In this document: positions 37,291-49,502 of the stretch, one piece after another
Layout of the letters: each line of letters begins with the position of its first letter
Position numbering within the stretch: position 1 is the stretch's first letter
DNA from: Vigna angularis
Taxonomy: Eukaryota > Streptophyta > Magnoliopsida > Fabales > Fabaceae
NCBI RefSeq assembly: GCF_016808095.1
Contig: NC_068973.1
Span: forward strand, 20,689,501 to 20,753,500
DNA: 64,000 bases
Direction: 5' to 3'
Translations under genes and position numbers: made by a program
Notes under the pieces: generated by a model
Told to the model about the DNA's origin: nothing
Database searches by the model: none
Seen by the model: the letters and a program-made list of their open reading frames with translations, nothing else

Positions 37291-39975
37291 TCAAGCTTTT
37301 ACGCAACAGTTGAAGTAGCTCAGGAAGCTCCTCCTCGTCTGTCAGGGAAAAAAACCATAGAAATATGCAATATTTAGACACCACATATCTCCTAGTCCAA
37401 TGTTTAGAGTATCTACGAAATGATTACGACCTCAAAGTTCAACTATTTTATTTAATCAATAAATAATCACCATAATTTATAGCCCTCTTACCAACGCAAT
37501 GAATGCAACTGCCCCAGACATTCATCCCATGTGCAGTAACTAGAATTGCGTGTTGCCTTAGCAAATAGAATATATATCTACACGGATATAAATATTAACG
37601 TTTACATCCTTTTCAACCTAACCACCGCCCACTCGAATTAGTGAAAAGCATTAGTTTAAAAAGGAAGAAGATCATCTCGGGTATCAAAATATAATTCCGT
37701 GTAATATATAATCTAATATATCTTGTTTTCCTTTGGGTTGAAAAATATTAGTATATAAGCTTCCGGTACCCACTTTCGCTAAAGAAGCAGATGGATTACA
37801 ACGAAAATTTGTCATTAACCGGGCGGCCTTAGTGAGCTTTGTTGTTTTCTTATGTTACTATAACTTACTTGGCAAGAGGTGTCATGTCGTGTTGTATTTG
37901 TCTTTGTTTTCCACTTTTCTTTGATAAAATGTTTCCACTTACTATTCTTCTCCCTTTATCTCTCTATTCTCTTCAAATCAAGATCAATATTACACAAATA
38001 TACTGTACGGTTGCTAGAAATGTTGATCCCTACAGAATTTTGTGTTTCGCTTGCCTAAAAAATTATTTAGTTAATTGAATTCTTTTGTTTTTCATCCTTT
38101 TTCCAAATATATTTTGGCATTAAAGGGGGCAGACAGACGATTGAAATGTCAAGTTTAATTTATTCCTTATTTGTTTTTTAATTCAAACCAATGAAGATTT
38201 GAGGCTAGTTTCTTTAACACTGATATTTCCAAAAAGAAAAAAAAATGAATTAACTGGAAAAGAGGAATCTTACATAATGAAATAAAATAGATATTAGTGT
38301 AGATGATTTGTAAAGGAAGAGGAAGGAAAAATTTGATAAGGAGTTGTCTAAATATCAGCTCATATGACAATAAAATGTTATTTTAATTAAAAACTTGACT
38401 TGATCAATGCCTTGGTGGACGAAAACAGGTGATCAGTGTGTTTTAAACTTTTCCTTTTCAAATATTCTCACTGCACCTGTTAAGTAAAAGATGCATGAGA
38501 CAGTCATTCCCTAAGCTGTCAATTATTGCAGGAATCAATGTGAATTATGTTCCCACAATAACTACCCACCAATCTTTCTGAAAAAAGAAAACCTACAGGT
38601 ACTCTAGTGGGTAGCAATGGTGACTACTTCACCATGATTGAATAAATTTTTAGGAAAATTTTAAAATTAGTAGCTAAGACCGTAAAAAAGTTATAGCTAA
38701 TAACATAATGAATGACAAAGCTCGTGAGGAATCTTACAGTTGGAGAGCTGGTTTGGTGGTAGTGAGGATGCTGGTGCTGGTGTTCATCACTGTGGACAGT
38801 GTTTGTAGTGTTATTGGTAGAAGAAGCCATCAGTTCCTCTTCATTACCAAGACTTGCCCTTGAAATATTTGTCTTGTTTTGCTTCCTCATTTCCCGAATT
38901 TTAGAGAAATCCAGAGAGTAGTCCGGCACTTGTCCCTTCTGATCCCAGTCCCCAAACTGTGGCACTGATAACCAGGGAGCATTTTTCTACAGTGAAGTGA
39001 AAAGATTTATAGGTTAGATGGTTGAACACCATAACAAAACTATCTTTCTTCATAATAATAAAAATGATAACAAAAAAATAAATTATGACACAATAAAACG
39101 GTTTTACAAAGCACTTGTTTTTACTCCAGTCCAAAAGAACCATTACAAGCATCTATTAATGCAAATGTAGAGGCAAAGTTTATTAACTAGCATCCATTTT
39201 AAGCAAAAAATAGCATTTAATAATTTCCTTTAAAAATGACCCCTAAGCGCACGACACTAAGCACTCAGAAGAAAGCTGTTTCTGACTGTGAACACAAGTC
39301 ACAGGCAGCAATCTCACAGTGGCACTAACATTAGAAAGATTTTTCAAGATAAAAAAAGACTCATCATATTCATACAAGAGCCAAATAACGAAAAACAAAG
39401 ATATGCAGTTTCACGGCTGCTGTAAAAATTAAGAAAAAAAAACAAGTCCTCTTCCATCTCATGATCCACATGATTCAGAAAGGGATTTACAATTGCTGGT
39501 GCTACTGCAACACTAATATCATCATATAAACTTTAAACACAAAACAAATCGAAAAGTTAAATAAAACAGAGTTTGAAGCGAAAGAATATTATCACTTATA
39601 ATCATAGTCGCGTCTATGCACGAAGCGCAACAAAACATCCAATAGATAGCACAAGCAAGAAAAACAACAAACACAGCTAAATCAAAATATGCACATGATT
39701 TTCAACGACCAGAACAAATAAAAAATCGAACAAGATGAACTAGTTGTTCGTGGTTCAAAGGTTTTCAGGTAGAAGCTCGCAATTCTCACGAAGAGGAATC
39801 GCAACAAAATAAAACACAGGGAAGCATCGATTCGGAGGAACCACGGGAATCGTTCATTCAGTTCGATTATTTAGTTTGTTCCTTGCGGTTCTTAGCCGTA
39901 AAACACTACATCGTCTGAGGGCAAAACGCACGCGTTTAGAGAGAAAACAGTGCTTACCTCCTTACTTTGCTCCAT
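37291..39975 (-). CDS. NOI-domain (RIN4-like) protein, 104 residues, 3 exons
   Basis: RIN4/NOI proteins are small plant membrane-associated proteins in immune signalling. Exons (minus strand): 39975-39958, 38986-38738 and 37338-37291, stop TGA at 37293-37291. All introns are GT-AG and the frame is open: 6, 83 and 15 residues. The NOI motif VPQFGDW (residues 14-20) is followed by a block ending DFSKIREMRKQNK. In the family, VPxFGxW is the site cut by the bacterial protease AvrRpt2. Residues 71-84 are histidine-rich. The C-terminus, SFLSYFNCCVKA, has the paired cysteines (100-101) that are acylated for plasma-membrane attachment in relatives. The start is the first ATG after a short leader, with a TATA box about 115-125 bases upstream. 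Which NOI paralogue this is cannot be told. Exon joins are inferred from frame and family similarity. Confidence 0.88.
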
Positions 39976-40085
39976 CAGAGTGATTTCAGATCTCGAGTTA
40001 AGAGAGAGAAAGGGTTTGATAAATGTGGCACAGCCTTTTCTAGCCAAATGAAACTATAGATAAGCATAGCTGTTTCGGCATGTAT

Positions 40086-40099
40086 GTCCTCTATTTATG
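40086..40099 (-). promoter_or_regulatory. TATA box of the NOI gene
   Basis: Minus strand GCATAAATAGAGG lies roughly 115-125 bases before the ATG, a normal distance for a plant gene with a short leader. Confidence 0.55.
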
Positions 40100-40109
40100 C
40101 ACGAGAAAG

Positions 40110-41750
40110 AAAATTCATATCCAGACTTTTCCTTAAGTTTATTATTTTTCTAAAGAAACACACGCTACCTTTCCTAGCGTTTACCAATTCTCATAAAATG
40201 AAATACCATGTAATATAATAATTTTATTATTTATTACGAACACGCTGGTAAACCAAAGAAATAGTTGTAAAATATTTCCTATCTTTTATATTTATTTAAT
40301 TTATATCCAAAACTAAACATCTTTTTATATCTAAGTTATGTGTATATAACTAACTATGTACCAACTATTTCTATTTCATTTATTATTGTTTCTATTTAAT
40401 GTACTTTCATTCCGTGTTGAACCACCCGCCACCCGCCACTTGCTTTCGGTTTTCTAGCTGTCTTACCCTCACAAAGTATTCTTTCCATTTGGAACCCACA
40501 AACTCACAACCACAATTATACTGCAATTTCTATTTGTGGACATTTTCATTTCATAATAATTCTGATTTTTATACTTCTTACATATAAAGTGTTGAATACA
40601 TTATATATTTTTAATTTATTGAATTAATTTAACGCAATGTTTTATATAATCGGGACCAGTAGATTTTTTTCTTCTGCTTCAAAATTAAATGAACAATAAA
40701 GTCGTGCCTAGACAATGACAGATAACAAAGAAGTTCCAATCCTTTTTCCCCCAAAAAAAAACTTAAAAAGGAACAATCATTGCCATAAGAACATTAATTA
40801 TTACGATACATTTTTCCTTTCAACTTTTTTATTTTCAATTATTTGAACTGTGAAGTCCTCAATTATTATACTAATGATGAAAATAGTTAAACAATTTGGG
40901 TACGGTGGAGGGAAAACTATAGTATGAATATAGCAGTATTGCTTTTACGTTTTAAATGAAAACTAGTTTTATGAATATGTTGTTTAAAATTTAAGAAAAA
41001 ATCGTTTTTTAATAAGGAAATTATTAGTTTGTTAAATATGAAAAGAGTAAATAAGAAATTAAATACATACAATAAGGTATTACGAATTAATAATATAAAG
41101 AGATTGATTTCTTTTTATTTATATGCAACAATTTTAACGATAAATAAAAGCAATGGAAGAAAAGTTCTTTTAATTAATAATAATAGCTACTTCTATGACG
41201 TGTTAGTCTCTATATATTAACGTTGATTTTATGTTTTTCTCTACAATTATATAAAATTGATCTATTACTTCCACGCTACAAAATCTTTTCACTTTAGTTC
41301 TTATATAACTACTTTTAGTTTCATTTTGGATTTTTTTTCATTAAAAAAATTTGATATTTTGGCATAGTAAAATTGATAGTTTTTGTTTCTATATAAGTAA
41401 TTTTTTACGTTTTAATATCAATCAGTCCTTTCTAATTTGGTTCACCCTGTAACCAAACCTTTGGAGTAGGTTCTGGTTAAGAAGTTGACCAAAAATAAAT
41501 GAAAAAGAAAAAAAAAAGAAGTTTACATTTTATTTTATAAAATAAATTCAACTTAAAAAATTGTAATCAAATGAATCAAGTATAGAAACAACTTATTCAA
41601 ATTTGATTTACATATTATCAATACTAAATGAAATAAATTAATCACAATAAAAAAAACATATTTTATTCAATATGTTTCTGAAGACATATTTGTCGATCAA
41701 TCAACAGGGTGTGTTCATATGAGGAAAATGATTTAGGGGAGAGAGTGAAT
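40110..41750. other. AT-rich intergenic DNA, nothing recognised
   Basis: No coding or structural feature is supported. Short A/T runs dominate. Confidence 0.6.
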
Positions 41751-41754
41751 AAAC

Positions 41755-42260
41755 CACTAGTAGAAAAAGAGGATTTCATGACGCACTATTATGATAGGTG
41801 AAGTTCACCTATCATAATACATTGACCGGTGACAATTTTGTAATAAAACTAAGATATATTATGACGTATTTTAAGAAACTTATCATAATAGGAGTAGCAG
41901 TGGCCTTTTCGTAATAAAAGTTACATATATTATGACAAGTAAAAGCCACCTATCATAATAAGTTAGACGCAGTGGCAAAATGGAAATTATAGGGAAAACA
42001 TATTATGATAGATATTAAAACACCTATCATAATAGGTGCAAAACCCCTCTTTCATTTTACTTTTTTCATTTTGGTCGTCCCAGAAGACAATATCTTTCTC
42101 TTGTCCAGAGCGCACAGCGTCTTCCTCTCGTCCCGCACAACATTTCCTTCTCTCATCTCCATTTCATTTCTCCAATCTTGTCTGCACAACATTTCTTTCT
42201 CTCGTCCCAGAACACAAAACACATTCGTCGAAACCCTAAACGTCTCGAAACCTAATTTTA
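41755..42260 (+). mobile_element. Left end of a CACTA-type element (no right end found)
   Basis: CACTAGTAGAAAAAGAGG starts at 41755. The next 280 bases carry at least seven copies of CTATCATAATAGG or its inverse, some as close inverted pairs, a dense subterminal repeat array. A pyrimidine-rich leader-like stretch follows (about 42080-42240). No matching CTACTAGTG end occurs downstream and no transposase was recognised, so it is a truncated end. Confidence 0.6.
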
Positions 42261-44005
42261 CTTTGCATTAAGCTCATGTATTGTAAAGCCCGTGAAATCG
42301 GCCTCTGCTTGTCCTGTATGTAAAATCTCGTTCACTCGTCGAGGTACGTTTCTTACCCTCACTTTCTTGCTCAACCCTAATTGAGCATTTTATTTTGTTT
42401 TTAATTAATCGTCGAATGAACTTTTTTCAGTCTCTTAATATTGTAATTATAGAATTCATTTAGTGAGAAACGCTGTGAGTCCGTTTTAGTTACTTTTGCT
42501 AAAGAACTGCTTATGTGGACAACTTCGTAAAGACACAGCTTATGATTCGTTTTTTGTAAAGAGGTTCGCCCTACTCCTCATATGGACAACTTGCTCAATA
42601 TATATAAGAGCATGGAAGTTACTTAAAGAGTTAATATATTTGTTACCCCAGAATGTATCTGAAGCTAAATTATTGGGTGAGTGGTTTGATTTTGCTTTTT
42701 AGTTTCCCATATATGTTAGTCTATCACATACCATTTCAATTTGCTTGCATTTCAATGTCTAATTGATAACAATTGGGGAACAAGCCTTTGTGAATCTGCT
42801 ATACTTCCTTTTAACCTATGCTTAAATTTGAGGAGATTTGAGAATAAATTATGTATTGCTTTTTTAGGAGATTTGCAAGTGATTAAACGTGGATTTGAAA
42901 GTAAAGTTGGTGTAAAATTTAAGGAATATAATAAATTAAAAAATGTTTTAATTAATAAAATAAAGATTTTATGTGAAATTTAACGGATATGATAAATAAA
43001 AAAGATGTTTTAATGGATAGAAAATAAAGTACTAAATTACTATTAATGGTAATAATAATAGATATTTATAAATAAGATATTATTTGATAAAAATTGTTTA
43101 TAATAAAAAAATAAAAAATAAAATTAAAATAATTAATATTTTATAAAAAATTCAAATATTTTTGTTGAAAAACCATTAATTTAGACAGTAGTGATATAAT
43201 TATTATTTATACTCTAGTGCATGGATGTACTCTACCATTTATTCCTTTTATTATTATTTAATATTATTATTATGATAATTATTTTATTTTATTATTTATG
43301 CTTATTATTATTATTAATGAAACTAATACATGAAATTGAATATACTATCTGGAATTGGAATCTATTATACTAGTTCATGTATTTAGATTTTCAACGTCAA
43401 AAATTAAAATTACAGAAATTGAATAAGGGTAAAAACGAAATTTAGTCTTAAATTACTATAAATATGAGGAATCACTAATGATACAAAAAGTTATCCTCCT
43501 GCAAATGATCACTGGTGTCACTTCCAAATGTCTCAAACCGAACATGATATCTCATTGTTGATCCGTCTTCGATAAATCTCTTCAACAGTAAAATACTTGC
43601 ATTCGAATACGCACTTTTACATATTTAAAATTTTTTATTTTCTTATCTTTTCTTTTTAAATTTTGAAATATCTATAATTTAAAGTATAAAATTTATATTT
43701 TGACAAATAAAAAATAAATCTCAAAATACACAATCTAAAATATAAAATTTATATTTAGATTTATATAATTCATAATGTAAAATAAGAAAATCATTTTAAA
43801 TTATAAGATATGAGATACAAAAATACAAAATAAAAAATGTATTTTAGACTGTAGAATCGAAATGTATCTTTAATAAAAAAAAGTAAAAAGAAAAATAAAA
43901 GCAACATGTACGGAATAAAGGTAGCAAAATGGGTTAATTAAGCTTGTTTATGCTTGATCCAAAATAAGTATGTCTAAAATGGGTTGGTCCATATTGGCTT
44001 ATTAA
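42261..44005. other. AT-rich DNA, no gene recognised
   Basis: Open stretches at 42496-42702 and 42741-42983 have no recognisable similarity and may be remnants of the truncated CACTA element. Beyond 43000 only A/T-rich simple sequence is seen. Confidence 0.5.
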
Positions 44006-44008
44006 TGA

Positions 44009-45392
44009 GTTTAAATTTAGATTTAATATCTATTTTGATTCTTCAGTTTGTTAGGTTTGTTCAAAGTGATCCTACCTTTCTTTCAGATGTTCATAGATGT
44101 TCCATATTTTGTAAAAATGGCTCAAATTGATCCTTTTTCTTACGGCGTTAAAAACTTTAACGGTGTAATTGCTCCCTGACTAAAACTGAATGACATGTCC
44201 AGTTATTGATTGCGTGATACGCTGAGGTCAATTACCTTTTACTTTAATCAAAGTTTTAGAAACTCTTGACTCCATTTTCGGAACTTTCTTTTTCTTGAAC
44301 AAACCCAACAGCATGGGTTCCTTGTCACGCAAGGAGACACCCTCCTCCTTCCTCTCCTATGTTTCTAGGTTGGCATCGTAAATCTACATAATACAATCAT
44401 AGTATTTGTAGAAAGAAACACACTTACCTACACTAATAAAAGGGAAAATGCTTACTAATAGAGATGTGATACTTCAAAAATGACTGCACTAAAACATTTA
44501 TAATGTGGTTTTCTAAAATTTCTTAATCAATTGGTATTTGTCAATACATTAGAATGCATATGGTATCATAAGAACGCAAGGAGAAAATGTGACCAAGTGC
44601 TTGATAACATCATAATATCTCTACAAGAAAAATGAACATTTCTTCTTGCCTTCTTTTTGTTCTAGTTCTGTTTGTATTAGGGCTCCAAATTGGGGTTCTA
44701 TTTTTGGGATTCCGATCTCGCGATGTTGGGTTTCCTTTCTTAGATTGTATTTCTGTTTTGTTTTCTCTACAGGTTGGTGGCATAATGGTTGAGGTTCTTC
44801 GTGATCTTATGATTTGGGGATTTTAGGGTTTTCGTTTGGGGTTGAGGGTTCGGTTTTTTGAATTTCTTGTCTCTTGTTTCTCCTATGCAGATTATTAATG
44901 CGATATGGGGTTTAGGGTTTTCAATTTGGGGTTTTGTTTTCTGATTTCACGTAAAGTATTATCTGGTTTAAATTATGATCTTGCACTTTTGAGGTTCTTG
45001 GAATTTGTCATCTTGCGTTTTGGGGGTTTTTTGGGTTCTGTTTCTGAAATATAGCTTTGATGATGGATTGCTTCTAACCTAATTGTAATTTCCCTTCAAC
45101 ATCAATTTTAGCAGATTCTTCAACCCCAAATCGCGAATTGATTCTAACCTAAATGTAATTTCATTTTACACCTCAATTGACCTCAACCACACAATCAATA
45201 ACTGCATAGGTCATTTAGTTTTAGCCAAGGAGAAATTACACCGTTAGAATTTTTAACGCCGTAAACAAAAAAGACCAACTTGAACCGTTTTTACAAAATA
45301 TGAGACATCTGTGAACATCTTAAAAAAGGTAGGACAACTTTCAACAAACCTAACCAACCAAGAGACCAAAATAGATATTCAACATTAAATTT
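44009..45392. mobile_element. Non-autonomous MULE-like element with long terminal inverted repeats
   Basis: About 160-170 bases at 44009-44175 and 45222-45392 are inverted copies of each other. Shared words include AATATCTATTTTG, GTTAGGTTTGTT, GATGTTCA and ACGGCGTTAAAAA. Long inverted repeats without coding sequence fit a Mutator-like, Pack-MULE-type element. The middle (about 44250-45180) holds a 64-codon open stretch and GGGTTT-rich DNA that could be a captured fragment, but I cannot name a source. A 9-bp target duplication was not found. Confidence 0.65.
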
Positions 45393-45865
45393 ACAATCCC
45401 GATCACCAGTTTTTATTTTTTTTTTCTACCATCAAATACATGAAAATTTATATAAAAATAGACTAGAGTGTGATCGGGTTGTCGAGTTGACCGTTACACT
45501 AACCCATAATTTTGATTTTTTTTTTCTACTTTATACACTAGCCCATCCAAGAGAGATATGCACACAATCAAACTTTTCCATCATCATTAACTCAAATATT
45601 AATAAAATATTTTCAGCAATTAGAAATTATTAATTTATCCTCTTTCTCATTAACATCAGAGTAAATTTAGTAATAGATTCATTCATCAATATAAGTTATT
45701 AATCATAATCAATAACACAAATTCATTCTGTTTAATAATAAAAAATAAATTCATTCCGTTTAATAATAAAAAATAAATTCATTGTACTTGGTGCGGTGTA
45801 GTTGGATTTTTCCTTTTATGTCTTTTTTGATGCTTTTATCTGTTCCAAAATCCCATTCTTCAAAC
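45393..45865. other. AT-rich intergenic DNA, nothing recognised
   Basis: It contains only A/T-rich runs and a short direct repeat (AATTCATTCYGTTTAATAAT, about 45720-45775). Confidence 0.6.
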
Positions 45866-46600
45866 ACTCACTAGTACAAAAATAATGTATAACGTCACAC
45901 ATTCAACGTCCAACCATTGAATAACCAATGTTAAAAATGAGCGGTGACATTTTTGTAAATAAATGCAATTATTAAACGTCATTTAGAATTGTAATTCAAC
46001 GTAAAAGGATATAAAATGTCGAATGACTTTTAAATTCGACGTCAAAAGGTTAGTAAATTTCAATAAAAATTTGAGCGGGAGATTGAAAATTCATTCACTT
46101 TATCTTAGCGCGCGATACCCTCTTATCTTCTCAAATTTTTCTCGAACGAAGTGTGACGAGCATTACATGTAATCTTTCTTTCATTTGATACAAATGCATG
46201 TTAATTAATTACTTTATATATGATTTTTGTTTGTTTTAACCGATTATTTTCATGCTCTTGTCCTTCATAGGCGCATTCTGTTTTCTCTCTCACTGTGACG
46301 AAACTTTATTCCGACGAACCCATCTTTTGAAGGTTATTTTTCGTTTTCGTTTTGAAGAACTTATTTATTGAACTTATTTGTTGTTGTTGTTTGATTGAAC
46401 TTGTTTGTTGTTGATTATTATTGTTTGTTGTTGATACTACACTACACGTTCATAGTTCATGCTTTATAAAATACCAAAAACTAAAATTTGTTGTTTTTTT
46501 ACTTTTCAAGTCTTGTAGAGTTGTAAAAAATGATCACAATTAATTAAAAAAAACAAAAAAAATTGATTAACGTTGAATATTGACAAAATTCGACGTTAAG

Positions 46601-46920
46601 ATTTCATTTGAATATTATATATAATGAATTCGAATCAAAATGTAATAAATAAAAAAAAATATAAGGACAAGGTTGAAATTTCATATAGATATGCAAACAA
46701 CTTGCGTCCAATAGGATTTGAACCTATACCTAAGGCTTAGAAGACCTCTGTCCTATCCATTAGACAAATGAACGCTTCTATTTTATATTGGATTCTTTAA
46801 CCTTTTTAACTAAACCTTATTAACTAAAAAAGATTAAAGAATCAAATATAAACAAAGAATTCTAGAAATTATAAAAATAAATAAAATAAAATAATTAGAA
46901 TAAAAGAAAAAAGAAAAATC
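46601..46920. other. Plastid-derived insertion (NUPT) inside the CACTA element
   Basis: It contains a near-perfect plastid trnR-UCU plus about 100 bases upstream and 145 downstream that look like plastid spacer DNA. The element sequence on its left (46561-46600) is repeated directly on its right (46921-46961), with the shared tail GAATATTGACAAAATTCGAC, so the insertion duplicated about 40 bases of its target. The plastid origin of the spacers is inferred from composition and context; that of the tRNA is strongly supported. Confidence 0.75.
46703..46775 (-). tRNA. tRNA-Arg(UCU), plastid-type, nuclear copy
   Basis: On the minus strand the 73-base gene starts GCGTTCATTTGTCTAATGG and ends with the T arm GGTTCAAATCC and CTATTGGACGCA. 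The anticodon loop is CTTCTAA, giving anticodon UCU. The acceptor stem pairs throughout; one pair is a T-G wobble where plastid copies usually have C-G. A nuclear copy of a plastid tRNA is normally not expressed. Confidence 0.88.
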
Positions 46921-47360
46921 AATTGAATATACGTCGAATATTGACAAAATTCGACGTTAAGTTTAACGTCGATTTTTTTAAATTCGATGTAAATTTAACG
47001 TTTCCTGATATGACGTCGTTCGCAAATTCACCATTAAAAGCCCAAAATATTTGACGTTGTATGCGATTTTTGTACTAGTGACTTGAAATGTCTCAACATG
47101 GCTTTTAGTGCTAATGCCAGGTACACCGTGGCAACACCATTCCTCACCACAAGGTCAATATTGGTATTGCATCCAGTAGAGAAAGATGAAAGGCAAGATG
47201 GTTACACATGGAGAAGGAAGAAAATGAGAGAGCATGGAAAAGAAAGAAGACAAAAATAAAATGTTGTTTTTTCATCTGATCTATAGAAGTGCACGAAAAA
47301 AAATATAGAGGTGCAAAAAGAAGCACCTAACGAAGCCCATACTCAGGCTTAACCAAGGTT

Positions 47361-48931
47361 GGGTGTTTCATCCTACACCTCCAAGCTCTTCATACTGCAC
47401 CTCCAAACTTTACTAAAATACCTGTTTAGCCCCTAATTAAAATGTGGTTTAACTTTTGTTGAAACAGAAAAGAATAGTCAAAAATTCTTTTTCAGTTTAA
47501 GATTTTTTGTCAGCTTTTAGGTTTGTGTGTATCAGATGTCATTTGCTCACATCACCACTCACATTTGCTCTCCTTTCTTTCTCGCATAGCAGCATTATTT
47601 GGTCTCCTTTCTCTCCCACAACACTAGCATTTGGTCTTCTTTCTCTCGCACAATGTTTTCTCTCGCACAACACTCACGAACTCACAAATGCTCTTTCTTC
47701 TTGCACAACACCACACACACAGGTTCAGTTTCTCTTTTTCGCAACAGCTTCATCTTCTTCATTTTCGCATTTCAGAGTGTGCTTTTTCTTGGTTTGTTTC
47801 GCAGAGGCACAACTTCTTCTTCATCTTCGTTGGTGCATCTCATTGGTCTCCTTCCTCCATTTTTGCTTCGCGTTTTCTTAAATTTTTTTTCGTGTTTTCC
47901 ATGATTGTTGATTGATATGTACATTGGATGATTAGAAGGTGATTGAAGTGTTTGATTTGTAATGTGGGTGTTTGATCTGTGGGTTGTTTGACGAAGCATC
48001 GGATTTGAAACGCGCAAAGATCTGTATCGAATGTCCATAACCGATACCGGCTACATAGGATACCGACATCCGAAACAGGCCTTTCGTGTTTCAACAACCG
48101 ATTCATATTGTTTTTTTTGTTGCGTTTTTAATTTTATTTTAGCGTTTTATTTTTTCTTTTTTGTAAAAATGTTATGGTTAAATTTTAAGTTATTATTATT
48201 TTTTAATTGTTAATAAGATTTTAAATTCTTAAATTTTATGCTTAAATTAATTAATTAATTATATTTTTATTAAGTTTCGTTGTTTTCAATTATTTTATGT
48301 TTTTTTATAATTTGTTACTTTTTTTTAAAGAAATATTACTAATTTATATTTATTTAAATGTTTTAATTAATTAATTTTTTTAATAAAACAAACCTAAATT
48401 GTTAAATAATATTAGTTAATTAATTATTGATATAGAATAACAATCGGAAACTAGAAGCATTAATCATAATACCAAACAGCAGTCAATATTTCTGAGATCT
48501 TAAATCTTGCCTATCAACTTATGGGGCAATTTCCACATACGCTTTAGGTGTGTAATTTGTAAGCATGTGTTATTGTAAGCTGCTCTCTATATCAAGTTAT
48601 TGTCATCTTCAAAATGCGAAGGATGTTAAGCGCAACAGCGGCTAGTTTTTAGAATCTATCTGAATTCAATCCTAGACAGACAAGCTTTCAAAGTGAAATT
48701 ATATTAGCTTTACGAACATATCGGATATGAATATCCGATAGATTTTCTTTTAGATATGGATATCCGACGTACGTAGAATCAGATATGGAAGATGGGGCGT
48801 AGAGTTTTTTAATAAATCAGAAATGGAGGTGCAAGATGAAAAGTTTATTAATAGATAATCACTTTATTAAGGGTATTTTAGAAAATTGGAGGTGTAGGAT
48901 GGAAAATTTAGAGGTGCAGGATGAAACACCC
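47361..48931. mobile_element. MULE-like element with GGGTGTTTCATCC inverted ends
   Basis: The left end GGGTGTTTCATCCTACACC and right end (ending GGATGAAACACCC) are inverted copies. Further inner copies of GGAGGTGYARGATG lie at 48820-48920. The flanks ACCAAGGTT (47352-47360) and ACCAAAATT (48932-48940) match at 7 of 9 positions, which suits a decayed 9-bp Mutator-type target duplication. The middle has pyrimidine-rich DNA with accidental open frames and no transposase. Confidence 0.7.
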
Positions 48932-49111
48932 ACCAAAATTTCTTTTTGGGCTGTTTGTTTAGCCCTAATAGATGTGCTAAAACAAAAAAGTAAGCAAAAT
49001 GCCGACCGTGATATAGATCCCCAATGATGAAAACAAAAAAAGGGGTCAGAATTTTGGTTGTTTACGGCGGTGGACGTGGACTGAAGAGAACGAATGCGAG
49101 CCACACACGGA

Positions 49112-49121
49112 GACACGTGTC
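49112..49121. promoter_or_regulatory. G-box (GACACGTGTC) upstream of ABCF5
   Basis: A perfect 10-base palindrome with the CACGTG core, about 390 bases before the ABCF5 ATG. In plants such sites bind bZIP and bHLH factors and are common in light- and ABA-regulated promoters. Function here is inferred. Confidence 0.5.
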
Positions 49122-49502
49122 ACAAAAAGAGAGGGCCGTTTTGAGCTACTTTTCACCACATATAATCCCAGGATCCTTATCTATCTGAAATCTCTTGTCC
49201 GATTTTTCTATCTCCCTTGTTCGTTCTGGCCACAATAAATTCGTAATCCAAACGCACCAATTTGTTAATTTTCCTTAATACTTATTCTGCCTTTTTTAAA
49301 AATAAAATTGAAAATATCTATTATAAGCGATTTTTCTCACCCCACAAAAAGTACAAAAGAAAACCCAGTGAGCGCAAACGTTTCAACAGCGCGCAAAAGC
49401 AGTTAATGGGTTGAAATCTGGTTCAGCATTTGTGGGGAAGAGAACTCACGCCATATCTGTTCTCACTCCTCGATTATTCTCTGAATTTCATATCTTTTCA
49501 AA

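Larger units (their letters stand above)
45869..47080. mobile_element. Non-autonomous CACTA element carrying plastid DNA
   Basis: Left end CACTAGTACAAAAAT and right end ATTTTTGTACTAGTG form perfect 15-base inverted repeats. The 3-bp duplication ACT flanks both sides (45866-45868 and 47081-47083). Subterminal words such as ATTCGACGTTAA and AACGTCGAA recur. The 1212 bases encode no transposase. A plastid-derived segment with trnR-UCU is inserted in the right third. Confidence 0.92.

Noticed and set aside
46703..46775. A functional nuclear tRNA-Arg gene
   Set aside because: The sequence is of plastid type and lies in a plastid insert within a transposon, so a working nuclear tRNA gene is unlikely.
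47507..47915. Three overlapping Ser/Phe-rich open frames
   Set aside because: Pyrimidine-rich DNA inside a MULE-like element gives open frames in all three phases; no domain recognised.
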